Shown one piece after another: positions 33,767 to 43,480 of a DNA stretch of 64,000 nucleotides. The stretch is from an uncultured SAR86 cluster bacterium (GTDB taxonomy: Bacteria > Pseudomonadota > Gammaproteobacteria > Magnimaribacterales > D2472), in assembly GCA_902617045.1 (NCBI GenBank), contig CACMVA010000001.1, forward strand, positions 185,519 to 249,518, in the 5' to 3' direction. The notes under the pieces are model-generated. The model searched no databases. It worked only from the letters and a program-made list of their open reading frames with translations, and had not been told where the DNA came from. The position numbers and the translations under genes were made by a program. Each line of letters begins with the position of its first letter. The stretch's first letter is position 1.

Positions 33767-34627
33767 TTATGCAAAATCTACCATAAACGCTTTCAATTTT
33801 TTAAGTGCGCTGTTTTCAATTTGTCTAATTCTTTCAGCGGACACTTTATATTCATCGGCTAAATCATGAAGAGTAGCCTTTTCATCTGATAGGTATCTTC
33901 TATTAAGAATATCTTTGCTTCTATCATCAAGAGTTTTTAGAGCAGCAAGAAGCTCTTCTTTGTTTACTTGTTCTGCTTGCTCAGATGCAACTATGATTTC
34001 AGGATCATATCTTTTATCTTCTAAATATTGAGAAGGAGACATAATTTCATCATCGTCACCAGAGGGAACTGGTGAATCAAATGATGAATCATTTGAAGAA
34101 AGTCTATTTTCCATGTGAAGTACATCTTTGACCTCAACATTTAGGTCAGATGCAATTTTTTCAGCTTCTTCTTTAGTCAGCCAATCAAGTGATTTCTTTT
34201 TACTTCTAAGATTAAAGAATAGTTTTCTTTGCGCTTTAGTTGTAGCAATTTTTACTAATCTCCAGTTTTTAAGAATATATTCATGAATCTCAGCTTTAAT
34301 CCAGTGAACTGCAAAAGAGACTAGTTTTACACCTCTATGAGGATCATATTTATCTACAGCTTTCATTAAGCCAACATTACCCTCCTGAATAATATCTCCC
34401 AGAGGTAATCCATAACCTTGATATGATCTTGCAATATGAACAACAAATCTTAAATGATGAATCACGAGTTGTCTTGCAGCATCTAAATCATCTTCCTCAT
34501 ATAATTTTAAAGCAAGTTCTTGCTCCTCTTCCTTGGTAAGAATAGGTATTGAATGAACAGAAGAAAGATATGATTCAATATCTTTACCCGGACTATTTAA
34601 TTGTGAGGGTTGTAATTGTGTGCCCAT
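33767..34627 (-). CDS. rpoH: RNA polymerase sigma-32 factor
   Basis: Directs transcription of heat-shock genes. 286 aa with regions 1.2-2.4 ('RFVVHIARSYQGYGLPLGD', 'EGNVGLMKAVDKYDP', 'FAVHWIKAEIHEY'), the RpoH box 'QRKLFFNLR' specific to sigma-32, and region 4.2 HTH 'LHDLADEYKVSAERIRQIEN'. The 54-bp upstream gap is AT-rich with several TATAAT-like hexamers and no Shine-Dalgarno. The ftsX neighbour typical of E. coli rpoH is not present. Confidence 0.96.
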   Translation of the reverse strand: MGTQLQPSQLNSPGKDIESYLSSVHSIPILTKEEEQELALKLYEEDDLDAARQLVIHHLRFVVHIARSYQGYGLPLGDIIQEGNVGLMKAVDKYDPHRGVKLVSFAVHWIKAEIHEYILKNWRLVKIATTKAQRKLFFNLRSKKKSLDWLTKEEAEKIASDLNVEVKDVLHMENRLSSNDSSFDSPVPSGDDDEIMSPSQYLEDKRYDPEIIVASEQAEQVNKEELLAALKTLDDRSKDILNRRYLSDEKATLHDLADEYKVSAERIRQIENSALKKLKAFMVDFA

Positions 34628-34681
34628 AATATAAATAAAGTTTATAATTAATTATATCAATTAATTATGAATAATAGGAAA

Positions 34682-35503
34682 TTATACCAATTTTTTGAAA
34701 AAATCTCCTAAAACAGGTAAAAAATCGCTTTTAATTGAATTATTTCTAAAGGCTATAAAGAATGGATTTAGTATTGAATCCTCCTTTGCATAAGTCAATT
34801 CCTCATAATCTCCAATTTTGATAACACTTCCGCCCTTTTGGTTAAGGACTGCATGAGCAGCAGCTATATCCCATTCAGAAGTAGGACCAAATCTAGGGTA
34901 TATGTCAGCCTCATTATCTGCCAAACTACATAGTTTCAATGAACTACCCTTCTCAACAATCTCATAGCCAATGTTTTGTGACTCAATGTAATTAAGAAAA
35001 GCAGTATCTTTGTCACTTTTATGACTTTTGCTCATTACAATTCTTAACTTATCAGAAGAATCATTTTGTGACTGAACATCCTCAAAAATAGATCCATGCC
35101 AAATTTTTCCAGTTACAGGTGCGCCAACAATACCAAATACAACTTTCTTATTGTTAATCATTGCAATATTTACGGTAAATTCCCCAGTTTTATTAATAAA
35201 CTCTTTAGTCCCATCAAGAGGATCAACTAGCCAATATGTTTGGTCTAGACTTTTTATTAGATCCTCACTAAAAGTTTCCTCTGAGATAATTGAAATATCT
35301 TTTGAAATTTTTTCTAATGAATTTAATATTATTTCATTAGATTTTTTATCTGCTTTTGTTAAAGGAGAACCGTCTGATTTTTCTTCTTGATCAAAGCTAT
35401 CAGAATTATAAATCTGCATAATTTCATCTGAGGCAAGATTAACGCATTCTTTTAGAGCATCTAAATGATTATCAAAAAAAGTTTTACTTACCATTTTATT
35501 CAA
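34682..35503 (-). CDS. cysQ: 3'(2'),5'-bisphosphate nucleotidase (CysQ)
   Basis: Hydrolyses PAP, a by-product of sulfate assimilation and sulfotransfer. 273-aa inositol-monophosphatase-fold protein with 'SDGSPLTKADKKSNEII', 'ISEET', the metal-site motif 'YWLVDPLDGTKEFINKTGEF' and the late 'SEWDIAAAHAVLNQKGG'. The start is either TTG 35503 (TTGA overlap with the phosphatase stop) or ATG 35494, three codons later. It is in one strand run with two phosphatases, together suggesting phosphate salvage. Confidence 0.92.
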   Translation of the reverse strand: MNKMVSKTFFDNHLDALKECVNLASDEIMQIYNSDSFDQEEKSDGSPLTKADKKSNEIILNSLEKISKDISIISEETFSEDLIKSLDQTYWLVDPLDGTKEFINKTGEFTVNIAMINNKKVVFGIVGAPVTGKIWHGSIFEDVQSQNDSSDKLRIVMSKSHKSDKDTAFLNYIESQNIGYEIVEKGSSLKLCSLADNEADIYPRFGPTSEWDIAAAHAVLNQKGGSVIKIGDYEELTYAKEDSILNPFFIAFRNNSIKSDFLPVLGDFFKKLV

Positions 35504-36627
35504 ATACTACAACTTTGGTTATCAAGATTTTTGTAATCAATTGCTTCAAGGATTTTATAATGGATGTCTGTATTATCCATCAATCCTTGAAATAGTTCTG
35601 CTCCAGGACCATAAGCATGCACTCCAACAGGAATCGAGGTGTGTCTTCCAGTACCCCATTGAACAACAACTTTGTCATCGTCTTGCTTAAGAATTTGTAA
35701 TCCTCCAGTTTCATGATCAGAAGTAACTATTAACAGTGTCTCGTTATCTTCATTTACAAAGTTAATCAAATCTCCAATGGTTAAATCAAAATCTTTAAAC
35801 TCCTCTATCATTTCATTTGCATCGTTATCGTGTGCAGCCCAATCTATTTGACTGCCTTCGGTCATTAAAAAGAACCCATTACACTGGCTTTTCAAATGAT
35901 TTAATGCAAAATTTGTCATTTCTCTTTGGGTTGGTTTTTCATTTGATCGCTCAATGCCGTCATCGTCAAAAAGACCAATAAGCTTTTTAGAATGATCAAA
36001 ATTTAATTGCAGAGACTCTTTCTCTGTGAGCACATAGTGCGTGTCATTAATTTTATTTAAATCAAAGAATTCTTTACCTCCTCCTAAAGCAATATCAATT
36101 GAAGAATTAATAAGCTGATTAGCTATATTTTTGTATTCATATCTGCTATCAATGTGAGCATATAAAGCTGCAGGCGTCGCATGAGTTACTGAAGATGTTG
36201 CGACTATGCCCGAGATATAACCTTTTTTATGAAGCATTTCTACAATGGTGGCTAATTTTTTTTTGTCTGGATCCAATGACAAATATCTATTTTTTGTTTT
36301 ATATCCAGTTGACCATGCTGTTGCTGCTGCTGCCGAATCTGTATATGCATTGTTATAAGAATGGGTTAAAGAGGAACCGACATATGGGATTTGATCAATA
36401 AAAAGTCTATGGTCTAGGCCACCAATTGCAATTCGGGACAAAGTAATTTGGTTTGGTCCAACCCCATCTCCAATAGCAAGAATTATATTCTTAGCTTTTA
36501 AATTATCGGGAAAATCTTTTATTTCAATATATTCTGTTTCTTTTGAACCGATTGTAATCGACTCAGTTTTTTCTGAAAAATTACATGACGAAACTGATAA
36601 TATTAATAGAACAAAAATATATTTCAT
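35500..36627 (-). CDS. Alkaline phosphatase, lipoprotein
   Basis: 375 aa from ATG 36627. The longer track start at 36723 runs back into the acid-phosphatase gene, whereas 36627 begins a lipoprotein signal (MKYIFVLLILSVSSC). It has the alkaline phosphatase fold: 'NIILAIGDGVG' metal site, nucleophile Ser in 'YTDSAAAATAWSTG', 'EGSQIDWAAHDND', 'TSDHETGG' and 'WGTGRHTSIPVGVHAYG'. It is expected to be outer-envelope anchored and to release phosphate from organic phosphates. It lies 7 bp after the acid phosphatase. Confidence 0.92.
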   Translation of the reverse strand: MKYIFVLLILSVSSCNFSEKTESITIGSKETEYIEIKDFPDNLKAKNIILAIGDGVGPNQITLSRIAIGGLDHRLFIDQIPYVGSSLTHSYNNAYTDSAAAATAWSTGYKTKNRYLSLDPDKKKLATIVEMLHKKGYISGIVATSSVTHATPAALYAHIDSRYEYKNIANQLINSSIDIALGGGKEFFDLNKINDTHYVLTEKESLQLNFDHSKKLIGLFDDDGIERSNEKPTQREMTNFALNHLKSQCNGFFLMTEGSQIDWAAHDNDANEMIEEFKDFDLTIGDLINFVNEDNETLLIVTSDHETGGLQILKQDDDKVVVQWGTGRHTSIPVGVHAYGPGAELFQGLMDNTDIHYKILEAIDYKNLDNQSCSI

Positions 36628-36634
36628 AAATAGA

Positions 36635-37462
36635 TTATGGATTAAGAGTTTCTTTTCTTTTTTGAATTGCTTCATCCTCAGATTCAGGCATTTCATCATA
36701 TATAGATAGTTCCCATCTTCCATATGTTGGGTTTGTGATCATGAACCATTTTGATCCCCACATATCAGAATATTTTTTAGCTAATTTTTTTCTATCAGAA
36801 TGAAAAACGTATGCTTCTTTAGTTGAGATGAAGTCTGTGAGCTGGTCTCCAAGTAAAAGAACTATCCTATAATTTTCAGCAATATTTTTTCTTCTCTCCG
36901 TCTTATCTCTAACATTTTCATCTACTCTCATTAATAAAGTATTTACGTTATCGTCGAAAGGTAATCCTAAATTTTTTAAATTTTTAATTGTAGGTTCTCT
37001 AAAAGACTCGAGCCTATTGGTTACATAGAAAATTTTTACGTTATTGTCATTTGCGTAGTGAAGGAATTCATAGACACCTTCAACTGCAGTGGCCTTAGAT
37101 TCATTTACCCATTTAGACCATCCATTTGGATATGATAATCCGGATAAAATTGTTCTAGATTGGAAGGATGAGTTATCTAAGACCGTTTCATCAACATCTA
37201 TAATTATTGCAGGAATTTTGCCTGCGAAATTACCTTTTTGTTCTAATGCTGCAGTCCATGTGTTATCTTGAAGAGCAATATCAAGAGCTTTAGAAGCATT
37301 ATTAAATGTTTGAATATTATTTGCGGCGAATTCTGTTGAGGTTTGAACGTAAAGCACTGATAGCATAGATTGCTCTTGGAATGATTTATCCTTTTCAGAG
37401 GCAAAAGAATGCCCATTAGTGACAGTAATTAATAAGAAAAGTATAGGCTTTAGTGATTTCAT
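36635..37462 (-). CDS. HAD-family acid phosphatase / 5'-nucleotidase, e(P4)-like
   Basis: 275 aa with a signal peptide (MKSLKPILFLLITVTNGHSFA). The HAD motif I is 'IIDVDETVLDN' (nucleophile Asp) with 'VFYVTNRLE'-type motif II ('KIFYVTNR') and 'LLLGDQLTDF' for the metal-binding Asp. 'SVLYVQTSTEF' near the mature start is conserved in this phosphatase family (PF03767, Haemophilus e(P4)). It is likely periplasmic and hydrolyses nucleotide monophosphates. It is the first gene of the phosphatase run and divergent from a small plus-strand gene. Confidence 0.9.
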   Translation of the reverse strand: MKSLKPILFLLITVTNGHSFASEKDKSFQEQSMLSVLYVQTSTEFAANNIQTFNNASKALDIALQDNTWTAALEQKGNFAGKIPAIIIDVDETVLDNSSFQSRTILSGLSYPNGWSKWVNESKATAVEGVYEFLHYANDNNVKIFYVTNRLESFREPTIKNLKNLGLPFDDNVNTLLMRVDENVRDKTERRKNIAENYRIVLLLGDQLTDFISTKEAYVFHSDRKKLAKKYSDMWGSKWFMITNPTYGRWELSIYDEMPESEDEAIQKRKETLNP

Positions 37463-37512
37463 TGTTTAAGAGCATTATAATGCTTAGATTATAATTAAGT
37501 TAAAAATTATTT

Positions 37513-37671
37513 ATGGATAATAAAATTTTAGAGAATTTAGAAAAATTAAAAAAAATGCTTGTTCTTCTTAGTGAGGAAAGAAAAGTTGTTTTATCTCATC
37601 ACAAAACATTTGAACATGTAGAAAAAATGAGATCGATTGTTAATGAATCTATAGAAATGGCGAATAAATAA
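37513..37671 (+). CDS. Short 52-aa protein, unknown (not in ORF track)
   Basis: ATG 37513 to TAA 37671. The product is a charged, mostly helical 52-residue protein with heptad-like Leu/Ile/Val spacing ('ILENLEKLKKMLVLLSEERK', then 'EHVEKMRSIVNESIEMANK'), suggesting a small coiled coil. Its TAA and the ATG of the crotonase gene share one base (TAATG), so translation is probably coupled. No family is recognised. The complete ORF and tight coupling support a real gene. Confidence 0.55.
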   Translation: MDNKILENLEKLKKMLVLLSEERKVVLSHHKTFEHVEKMRSIVNESIEMANK

Positions 37672-38537
37672 TGACAAATAAAAAATATAAATGCTTTGAC
37701 CTTAATGTATCAGATAATATAGCAAATCTAGTTTTGTCTAGGCCTGATGAGCTTAACACAATGTCGAGAGACTTCTGGGTAGAGCTTGGAAGCATACTAG
37801 AAGACATTAATAGAAATTCTGACATAAGAGTTGTTGTTATGTCGTCCACGGGTAAACATTTTTGTGCCGGAATGGACTTGAGTGCTTTTTCAAATGGAGT
37901 TGAGGATATTCCAGATGACAAAAAACCGGATAGTGCAAGAATCGGTGAAGCTTTGTATAGAGTTGCAAAGGAACTTCAAGGATATATTAGTAATTTAGAA
38001 AAAATTAGAGTTCCTGTTATTGCTGCTATCCATGGTGGCTGTATTGGGGGTGCTGTAGATATGGTTACAGCATGTGACATCAGGCTTGCATCAAAAGAAG
38101 CTTTTTTCTGTATACAAGAAATTAATATTGGTATGGCAGCTGATGTAGGAACTCTTCAAAGACTACCAAAAATTATTCCTGATTCTAAAATGAGAGAGAT
38201 GGCCTATACAGGTAGAAGAATGTATGCAGATGAGGCAAAAGAATCTGGCTTAATAAGTGATATGTATGAAACTCAAGAAGAAATGCTTGAGGGTGCCAAT
38301 AAGTTAGCAAAAGAAATAGCTTCAAAATCTCCAGTAGCAATATATGGACTTAAAGCAGTAATGAATTACTCAAGAGACCACAGTGTAAGTGACGGTCTTG
38401 AATACAATGCTTTGTGGAGCGGCGCAATGCTAAGTCAGAAAGATATGACTGAAGCTATAACTGCTAATATGGAAAAAAGAGATGCATCGTTCGATGATAT
38501 GGTCGATGTTAAAAAGTTTAACGAATCGGGCTCTTAA
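37671..38537 (+). CDS. Crotonase-family dienoyl-CoA isomerase-like (ECH1-type)
   Basis: 288 aa with oxyanion-hole segments 'KHFCAGMDLSAF' and 'AAIHGGCIGGAVDMVTACDI', and acidic residues in 'IQEINIGMAADVGTLQRLPK'. The last block is almost identical in layout to delta3,5-delta2,4-dienoyl-CoA isomerases (ECH1), where Asp/Glu in it act in catalysis. It probably isomerises odd-position unsaturated acyl-CoAs in beta-oxidation. A simple enoyl-CoA hydratase is the alternative. Its end shares TTAA with convergent yaaA. Confidence 0.88.
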   Translation: MTNKKYKCFDLNVSDNIANLVLSRPDELNTMSRDFWVELGSILEDINRNSDIRVVVMSSTGKHFCAGMDLSAFSNGVEDIPDDKKPDSARIGEALYRVAKELQGYISNLEKIRVPVIAAIHGGCIGGAVDMVTACDIRLASKEAFFCIQEINIGMAADVGTLQRLPKIIPDSKMREMAYTGRRMYADEAKESGLISDMYETQEEMLEGANKLAKEIASKSPVAIYGLKAVMNYSRDHSVSDGLEYNALWSGAMLSQKDMTEAITANMEKRDASFDDMVDVKKFNESGS

Positions 38538-39304
38538 GATTTTCTAAGAAATACAGGAACAGTTGCTGTGGATTCAGCTTTTGAATACTTATACCCATCC
38601 ACATCAAACCCAGATAAGTCTTCAAAATTAGTTACCTTATTTTGAATTATCCATTTAGCCATAAGGCCTCTAGCTTTCTTTGCATAGAAACTGATAATTT
38701 TATAATTACCGTTCTTATAATCTTTAAATGTTGGAGTAACGACATTAATGTCTTCAGGTAATTTTCCTAAAACTGTAAAGTACTCTTTTGACGCTAGATT
38801 AATTAAAAGATCTGACCTTTGAACTTTCAATTCATTTAAAACATTTTTTTGGACCTTATCACCCCAAAATTCGTAGAGATTCTTTCCTTCTGAAGTTTCT
38901 AATTTTGTTCCCATCTCAAGCCTATATGGTTTCATTAGATCCAATGGTCTCAATATCCCATATAACCCAGATAGAATCCTTATATGCTTTTGAGCAAATT
39001 TCATTTCAGCATTATTTAGATCCTCAGCTTGGAGTCCTTGATATACGTCTCCTTTAAAAACAAGCATTGAAGGCTTCGAATCAGCAGATACTTTTTTTGC
39101 TGGAGACCATGATTGGTATCTATCGAAGTTCAGTGCGGCAAGTTTATCGCTTAACCCCATTAAAGATGCAATATCTTTTGGTTCTTTTGTTTTTAAGTTA
39201 TTTATGAGTTTTGAGGATTGACTCAAAAATGCAGGCACAGAATAATCATGATTTGATTCAAATTCATAATCAAGTGTTTTTGCTGGAGAAAGTACTATAA
39301 TCAT
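38534..39304 (-). CDS. yaaA: Peroxide stress protein YaaA (DUF328)
   Basis: 256 aa beginning 'MIIVLSPAKTLDYE' and containing 'VFKGDVYQGLQAEDL', 'RILSGLYGILRPLDLMKPYRLEMGTK' (core), 'LINLASKEYF' and 'ISFYAKKARGLMAKW'. E. coli YaaA reduces intracellular iron under hydrogen peroxide and binds DNA. It is divergent from the TRAP permease genes with a 38-bp gap and converges with the crotonase gene. Confidence 0.95.
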   Translation of the reverse strand: MIIVLSPAKTLDYEFESNHDYSVPAFLSQSSKLINNLKTKEPKDIASLMGLSDKLAALNFDRYQSWSPAKKVSADSKPSMLVFKGDVYQGLQAEDLNNAEMKFAQKHIRILSGLYGILRPLDLMKPYRLEMGTKLETSEGKNLYEFWGDKVQKNVLNELKVQRSDLLINLASKEYFTVLGKLPEDINVVTPTFKDYKNGNYKIISFYAKKARGLMAKWIIQNKVTNFEDLSGFDVDGYKYSKAESTATVPVFLRKS

Positions 39305-39342
39305 GGCTGTATTTTAACGAATACATAGAGGCATATTCAATA

Positions 39343-39813
39343 ATGTTTATAGAAAAAGGCATAAATTCTTTAGGAAAATTCATATCATTGATGATTCCAG
39401 TGATGACAGTATTGATGATAGTGATAATAGTCGCCAGATATTTCTTTGGTATTGGGCTTACAGGACTTCAAGAATTTGTAATGTATCTTCATGCATTCAT
39501 ATTTCTTGGTTGCGCAGGATATGTTCACTACAAAGATGAGCATGTCAGAGTAGATATCTTTTATAGAGACTCATCTAATTCATACAAAGATAATGTAAAT
39601 TTTATATTAAGCCTTTTCTTCCTGTTACCTGTTTGTTTTGTTATAGGTTTTTATTCTCTAGAGCTAATTGAGATGTCTTGGAAAATTAGAGAGGTTTCAA
39701 CCGAGGCTGGTGGTCTTGGTTATGTTTACATCCAGAAAACGTTAATCATTCTTTTCCCACTTACTATGATTTTAACTTTCGCATATCAACTAATTCATAA
39801 AAAATGGAAATAG
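39343..39813 (+). CDS. TRAP transporter small permease (DctQ-like)
   Basis: 156 aa with four membrane helices and DctQ family features: 'MTVLMIVIIVARYFFGIGLTGLQEF', 'GCAGYVHYKDEHVRVDIFY', and an amphipathic 'SWKIREVSTEAGGLGY' loop. It stabilises the large permease DctM in the inner membrane. It overlaps dctM by 10 bases. The substrate-binding partner is encoded 2.3 kb downstream on the other strand (43480-44565). Confidence 0.92.
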   Translation: MFIEKGINSLGKFISLMIPVMTVLMIVIIVARYFFGIGLTGLQEFVMYLHAFIFLGCAGYVHYKDEHVRVDIFYRDSSNSYKDNVNFILSLFFLLPVCFVIGFYSLELIEMSWKIREVSTEAGGLGYVYIQKTLIILFPLTMILTFAYQLIHKKWK

Positions 39814-41141
39814 TTCCTCTTCTTCTACTTATGATAATTTGTGCTGCTTTACTGGTAGGTTTTCCAGTTGCGCTTACTCTGGCAGGTGTATCAATAATAT
39901 TTGCGTTGATTTGCATTCCCTTAGGAATTTTTGATCCAACTATTTTTAAAAGTATTCCAATTAGAATTTTTGGAATTATGAATAATGTAACGTTGCTTGC
40001 AGTTCCTCTATTTATTTTTATGGGAACTATTCTTGAAAAATCTGGTATAGCTGCAAAGATGCTTGAAAATATGGCAAAGGCTTTTAGAAGTATAAAAGGC
40101 GGATTGTCTATATCGATAATTATTGTTGGCGCTTTACTTGCAGCAAGTACAGGGATTGTTGGCGCGACTGTAGTCACTATGGGTCTAATGTCCCTCCCAA
40201 TTCTAATAAATCAAGGATACGATAAAAGCTTCTCAGCTGGGTTGGTTGCATCCACTGGGACTCTTGGACAAATAATTCCACCATCCATAGCCTTAGTTTT
40301 GCTTGGTGATGTTATGTCAAATGCTTATCAAAGAGCTCAAAATGACATGGGTATATTTTCCCAACAAACCGTAACTGTTGGAGATTTGTTTATAGGTGCT
40401 ATTGTTCCTGGAATTCTGATATGTATTGGGTATCTTATTTATACACTTTATAAAAATAGCAATAATTTAGATTTAAAAGATACTTCAACAGAATTTGCTA
40501 TAAATAAAGTTGAATTATTTAAGACGCTAGCCCTCCCAGTAGTCTTAATTTTTTTAGTTCTAGGCTCTATATTTGCAGGTATTGCAACGCCTACAGAGGC
40601 GGCTGCAATTGGAGCATTTGGTGCCTTATTAATTGCATTAATAAACAGAAAAGTTAATTTACATTTCTTAAAAGAGACTTCTGAGAAAACTGCAATTGTT
40701 TCAACAATGATTTTTACAATTCTTATTGGTGCATCAATTTTTTCACTAATATTTAGAGGTGTTGGAGGTGATGAGTTAATTGACCTAATCTTTAATTCTC
40801 TCCCTGGAGGATCATTTACTGCTCTAATATTTGTCCTAGTTATTATTTTTTTGCTTGGTTTTATTTTAGATTTTATTGAGATTTGTTATGTAATAGTGCC
40901 ACTCGTTGCTCCACCTCTTTTGATGATGGGCTTTGATCCTGTATGGCTTGCTATTTTATTTGCAATAAACTTACAAACATCATTTTTAACTCCACCATTT
41001 GGATTTTCGCTTTTTTACTTGAGAGGGGTTGCAGATGAGAGCATACAAACTAAAGAAATATATAAAGGTGTTATTCCTTTTATATTAATTCAAATTATTA
41101 TTCTTTTTGCAGTTATGTTGTTTCCAATTTTAATAATATAA
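39804..41141 (+). CDS. TRAP transporter large permease (DctM-like)
   Basis: 445 aa with about 12 helices. It contains 'ALTLAGVSIIFALI', 'MGTILEKSGIA', 'GIVGATVVTMGLMSLPILI' (core), 'TGTLGQIIPPSIALVLLG', 'GIATPTEAAAIGAFGAL' and 'LNLQTSFLTPPFG'-like 'INLQTSFLTPPFGFSLFYL', all DctM signatures. It uses a Na+ or H+ gradient to import organic acids delivered by a periplasmic binding protein. It is followed 6 bp later by the GDSL lipoprotein. Confidence 0.94.
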   Translation: MEIVPLLLLMIICAALLVGFPVALTLAGVSIIFALICIPLGIFDPTIFKSIPIRIFGIMNNVTLLAVPLFIFMGTILEKSGIAAKMLENMAKAFRSIKGGLSISIIIVGALLAASTGIVGATVVTMGLMSLPILINQGYDKSFSAGLVASTGTLGQIIPPSIALVLLGDVMSNAYQRAQNDMGIFSQQTVTVGDLFIGAIVPGILICIGYLIYTLYKNSNNLDLKDTSTEFAINKVELFKTLALPVVLIFLVLGSIFAGIATPTEAAAIGAFGALLIALINRKVNLHFLKETSEKTAIVSTMIFTILIGASIFSLIFRGVGGDELIDLIFNSLPGGSFTALIFVLVIIFLLGFILDFIEICYVIVPLVAPPLLMMGFDPVWLAILFAINLQTSFLTPPFGFSLFYLRGVADESIQTKEIYKGVIPFILIQIIILFAVMLFPILII

Positions 41142-41147
41142 GAGCTC

Positions 41148-41918
41148 ATGAATAAAAAATTCTTAATCATATCTACTTTCTTTATCTTAATTAGCTGCTC
41201 AGATGGTTTTGTTGAATTAGAAAACAGAATCAAAATTCATGCAGAAAAGAATGGTATTGAAAAGTCTTTTTTTCAAGTTAAAAAAGAGGCTCTATATATT
41301 CAACAATGGAGCAAAGACGATACATTCATTGATGAAATTAATGAATTTAAAAGATTAGATAACGAAAATTTTCCTGGAAAAGGCAAAATTCTATTTACAG
41401 GTAGTTCAAGTATAAGGTTTTGGGATTCCTTAGAAGAAGACATGGAACCACTTGAAGTCTTAAATCGTGGTTTTGGGGGAGCACAAATTTCTCATGTTAT
41501 TCATCATTTTGAAGTTATTGTTAAGCCCTACAATCCAAAGGCTATTGTCTTTTTCTGTGGAACAAATGATCTAACTGCATTAAAGACTCCAGAAGAAACT
41601 GTGCATGATTTCAAAAAATTCTTGAGTCTTGTTAGGAATGAGTTTGGAAACATCAAAGTTTATGTAATTGGTATAAAGCCAACTTTGGACAGACTATATC
41701 TTGATAAAGAAGAAAGGATTTTTAATAGTTTAGTTAGCTCGCTTGCAAGTGACGATGCTTACTTAGAATATATTAATATTTGGGATCCTATGCTGAATCA
41801 GGATGGGTCAAGAATGCCAGAGTTATTCATTGAGGATGGATTGCACATGAATGAAAAAGGATACGAAGTCTGGACAAAGAAAGTAAGAGAAAGTCTTGGT
41901 AAAGAATTTGATCTATAA
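41148..41918 (+). CDS. SGNH/GDSL hydrolase lipoprotein
   Basis: 256 aa with lipoprotein signal ([17 protein letters not shown]). GDSL blocks: I '[12 protein letters not shown]' (nucleophile Ser), II '[13 protein letters not shown]', III 'FFCGTNDL' (oxyanion Asn), V '[12 protein letters not shown]' with the Asp-x-x-His pair. It should be an envelope-anchored esterase or acetyl-hydrolase. It is in an operon with the TRAP permeases, so it may free a ligand that they import; this is inference. Its end abuts the lipA end with 6 shared bases. Confidence 0.85.
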   Translation: MNKKFLIISTFFILISCSDGFVELENRIKIHAEKNGIEKSFFQVKKEALYIQQWSKDDTFIDEINEFKRLDNENFPGKGKILFTGSSSIRFWDSLEEDMEPLEVLNRGFGGAQISHVIHHFEVIVKPYNPKAIVFFCGTNDLTALKTPEETVHDFKKFLSLVRNEFGNIKVYVIGIKPTLDRLYLDKEERIFNSLVSSLASDDAYLEYINIWDPMLNQDGSRMPELFIEDGLHMNEKGYEVWTKKVRESLGKEFDL

Positions 41919-42875
41919 GCCGGCGTTATTTTTTTCAAGAGCTCTCTCAGCTCTGTAACTAGATCGAACCATTGGGCCTGATACAACTTCAAGAAAACCT
42001 TTGCTGAGACCTATTTGTCTATATCTCTCAAATTCTTCTGGTGTAACCCATCTTTCAATTGGATGATGGTTTCTAGTTGGTCTTAAATATTGACCAATTG
42101 TGACGATATCAACTTTGTTTTTTGCTAAGTCGTTCAGAGTCTGCTCTATTTCCGAATCTGTCTCACCAAGTCCAAGAATTATGCTTGTTTTAGTAAGAAC
42201 TTTTGGATTAATTCGCTTTGATTCAGCAAGAACATCTAGTGTTTGTTGATAACCTGCTCTTATATCTCTAACTTGATGAGTAAGTCTCTCAACAGTTTCA
42301 ATATTTTGAGCAAAAACTTCTAATCCACAATTAACTAAAGTTTCAATCGATGATGAGAGCCCTTTGAAATCTGGAGTAAGTGCTTCGACAGCGGTATTAG
42401 GATTTAATTCTTTTATTAGCTTTACAGTATTTGCAAAATGTTGAGCACCTCCGTCAGGAAGATCATCTCTATTCACTGATGTCAAAACTACATATTTAAG
42501 GTTCATAATTTCGACAGCTTTTGCGGTATTTAAAGGTTCATCTTTATCAAGCCATCCATTTGGATTACCTGTGTCAACTGAACAAAACTTGCATGCTCTT
42601 GTGCATACAGAACCCATCAGCATAAAAGTAGCAGTTCCAGCAGACCAACACTCGCTGATATTAGGACAATGAGCCTCTTCGCAAACTGTATAAAGTTGCT
42701 TACTGTGTACTTGTTCTTTTACCTTATTAAAATTAGGATTGAATTCAGCTTTAACTTTTAGCCAGCTTGGTTTCTTTGGTGTAGGAATATCAGCGTACTT
42801 ATTGAGCTTTTGACCATTTTTTATAGCCTTTATACCATCTCTATTTGTAATTTTTGTAGTTGCTATTATTTCCAT
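41913..42875 (-). CDS. lipA: Lipoyl synthase
   Basis: Radical SAM enzyme inserting two sulfurs into octanoyl groups on E2 and GcvH. 320 aa with auxiliary-cluster Cys in '[13 protein letters not shown]', the radical-SAM motif 'CTRACKFC', and the C-terminal 'MVRSSYRAE' containing the Ser ligand of the auxiliary cluster. It follows lipB by 2 bp on the minus strand, and together they make the lipoate cofactor by the de novo route. Confidence 0.97.
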   Translation of the reverse strand: MEIIATTKITNRDGIKAIKNGQKLNKYADIPTPKKPSWLKVKAEFNPNFNKVKEQVHSKQLYTVCEEAHCPNISECWSAGTATFMLMGSVCTRACKFCSVDTGNPNGWLDKDEPLNTAKAVEIMNLKYVVLTSVNRDDLPDGGAQHFANTVKLIKELNPNTAVEALTPDFKGLSSSIETLVNCGLEVFAQNIETVERLTHQVRDIRAGYQQTLDVLAESKRINPKVLTKTSIILGLGETDSEIEQTLNDLAKNKVDIVTIGQYLRPTRNHHPIERWVTPEEFERYRQIGLSKGFLEVVSGPMVRSSYRAERALEKNNAGL

Positions 42876-42877
42876 AA

Positions 42878-43480
42878 CTAAAATACTTTTCTTAATAAAT
42901 CTATTATGATTTCATGCAATTGTAATTTAGAAATATCTTTATTTAAATCCTTTATCTGAGTAACTTCAAGGCCTTTATAACCACAAGGATTTATTTGTTT
43001 AAATGGTGATAAATCCATATCAAAATTAATGCTTATTCCATGATAAGACTTTCCTTTTGAAATTCTTAATCCAATTGAAGCAATTTTCTTCTTATCAACA
43101 TATACACCAGGAGCTCCATCTTTAAAATTACATTCTATAGATAATTTTGAAAGTAGCTCTTTAACAAAATCTTGAATTGTTGCAACAAGTTTATTGGGGC
43201 CACAATTTAACTTCTTAACATCGAGCAAAAAATAAATAATTATCTGACCCGGTCCATGATAAGTTACTTCTCCTCCTCTATCAGACTGAACAACAGGAAT
43301 TTCCTTTGAATCTAATATATGTTTTTTATCAGCAGCAGTTCCTAAAGTAAAAATAGGTGGATGTTCAAGTATCCATATCTCATTTTTAAACGCATCTTCA
43401 TTAATATGAGCTCTCATTTGCTCTAGAGTTTCATGATAATTAACAATACCAAGAGATTTAAAAGTTAAGTCTTCAAGCAC
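42878..43480 (-). CDS. lipB: Octanoyl-ACP:protein transferase
   Basis: Transfers octanoyl from ACP to apo-domains, before LipA. 200 aa with '[19 protein letters not shown]' (signature), Lys in '[10 protein letters not shown]' and catalytic Cys in '[13 protein letters not shown]'. It lies between the TRAP binding-protein gene (sharing 1 base) and lipA. The overlap indicates one transcript, uvrD-dctP-lipB-lipA, or part of it. Confidence 0.96.
   Translation of the reverse strand: MLEDLTFKSLGIVNYHETLEQMRAHINEDAFKNEIWILEHPPIFTLGTAADKKHILDSKEIPVVQSDRGGEVTYHGPGQIIIYFLLDVKKLNCGPNKLVATIQDFVKELLSKLSIECNFKDGAPGVYVDKKKIASIGLRISKGKSYHGISINFDMDLSPFKQINPCGYKGLEVTQIKDLNKDISKLQLHEIIIDLLRKVF

Noticed and set aside
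35500-36723. Longer alkaline phosphatase start at 36723
   Set aside because: It would overlap the acid-phosphatase gene by nearly 90 bases and place the lipoprotein signal at residue 33; ATG 36627 is better.
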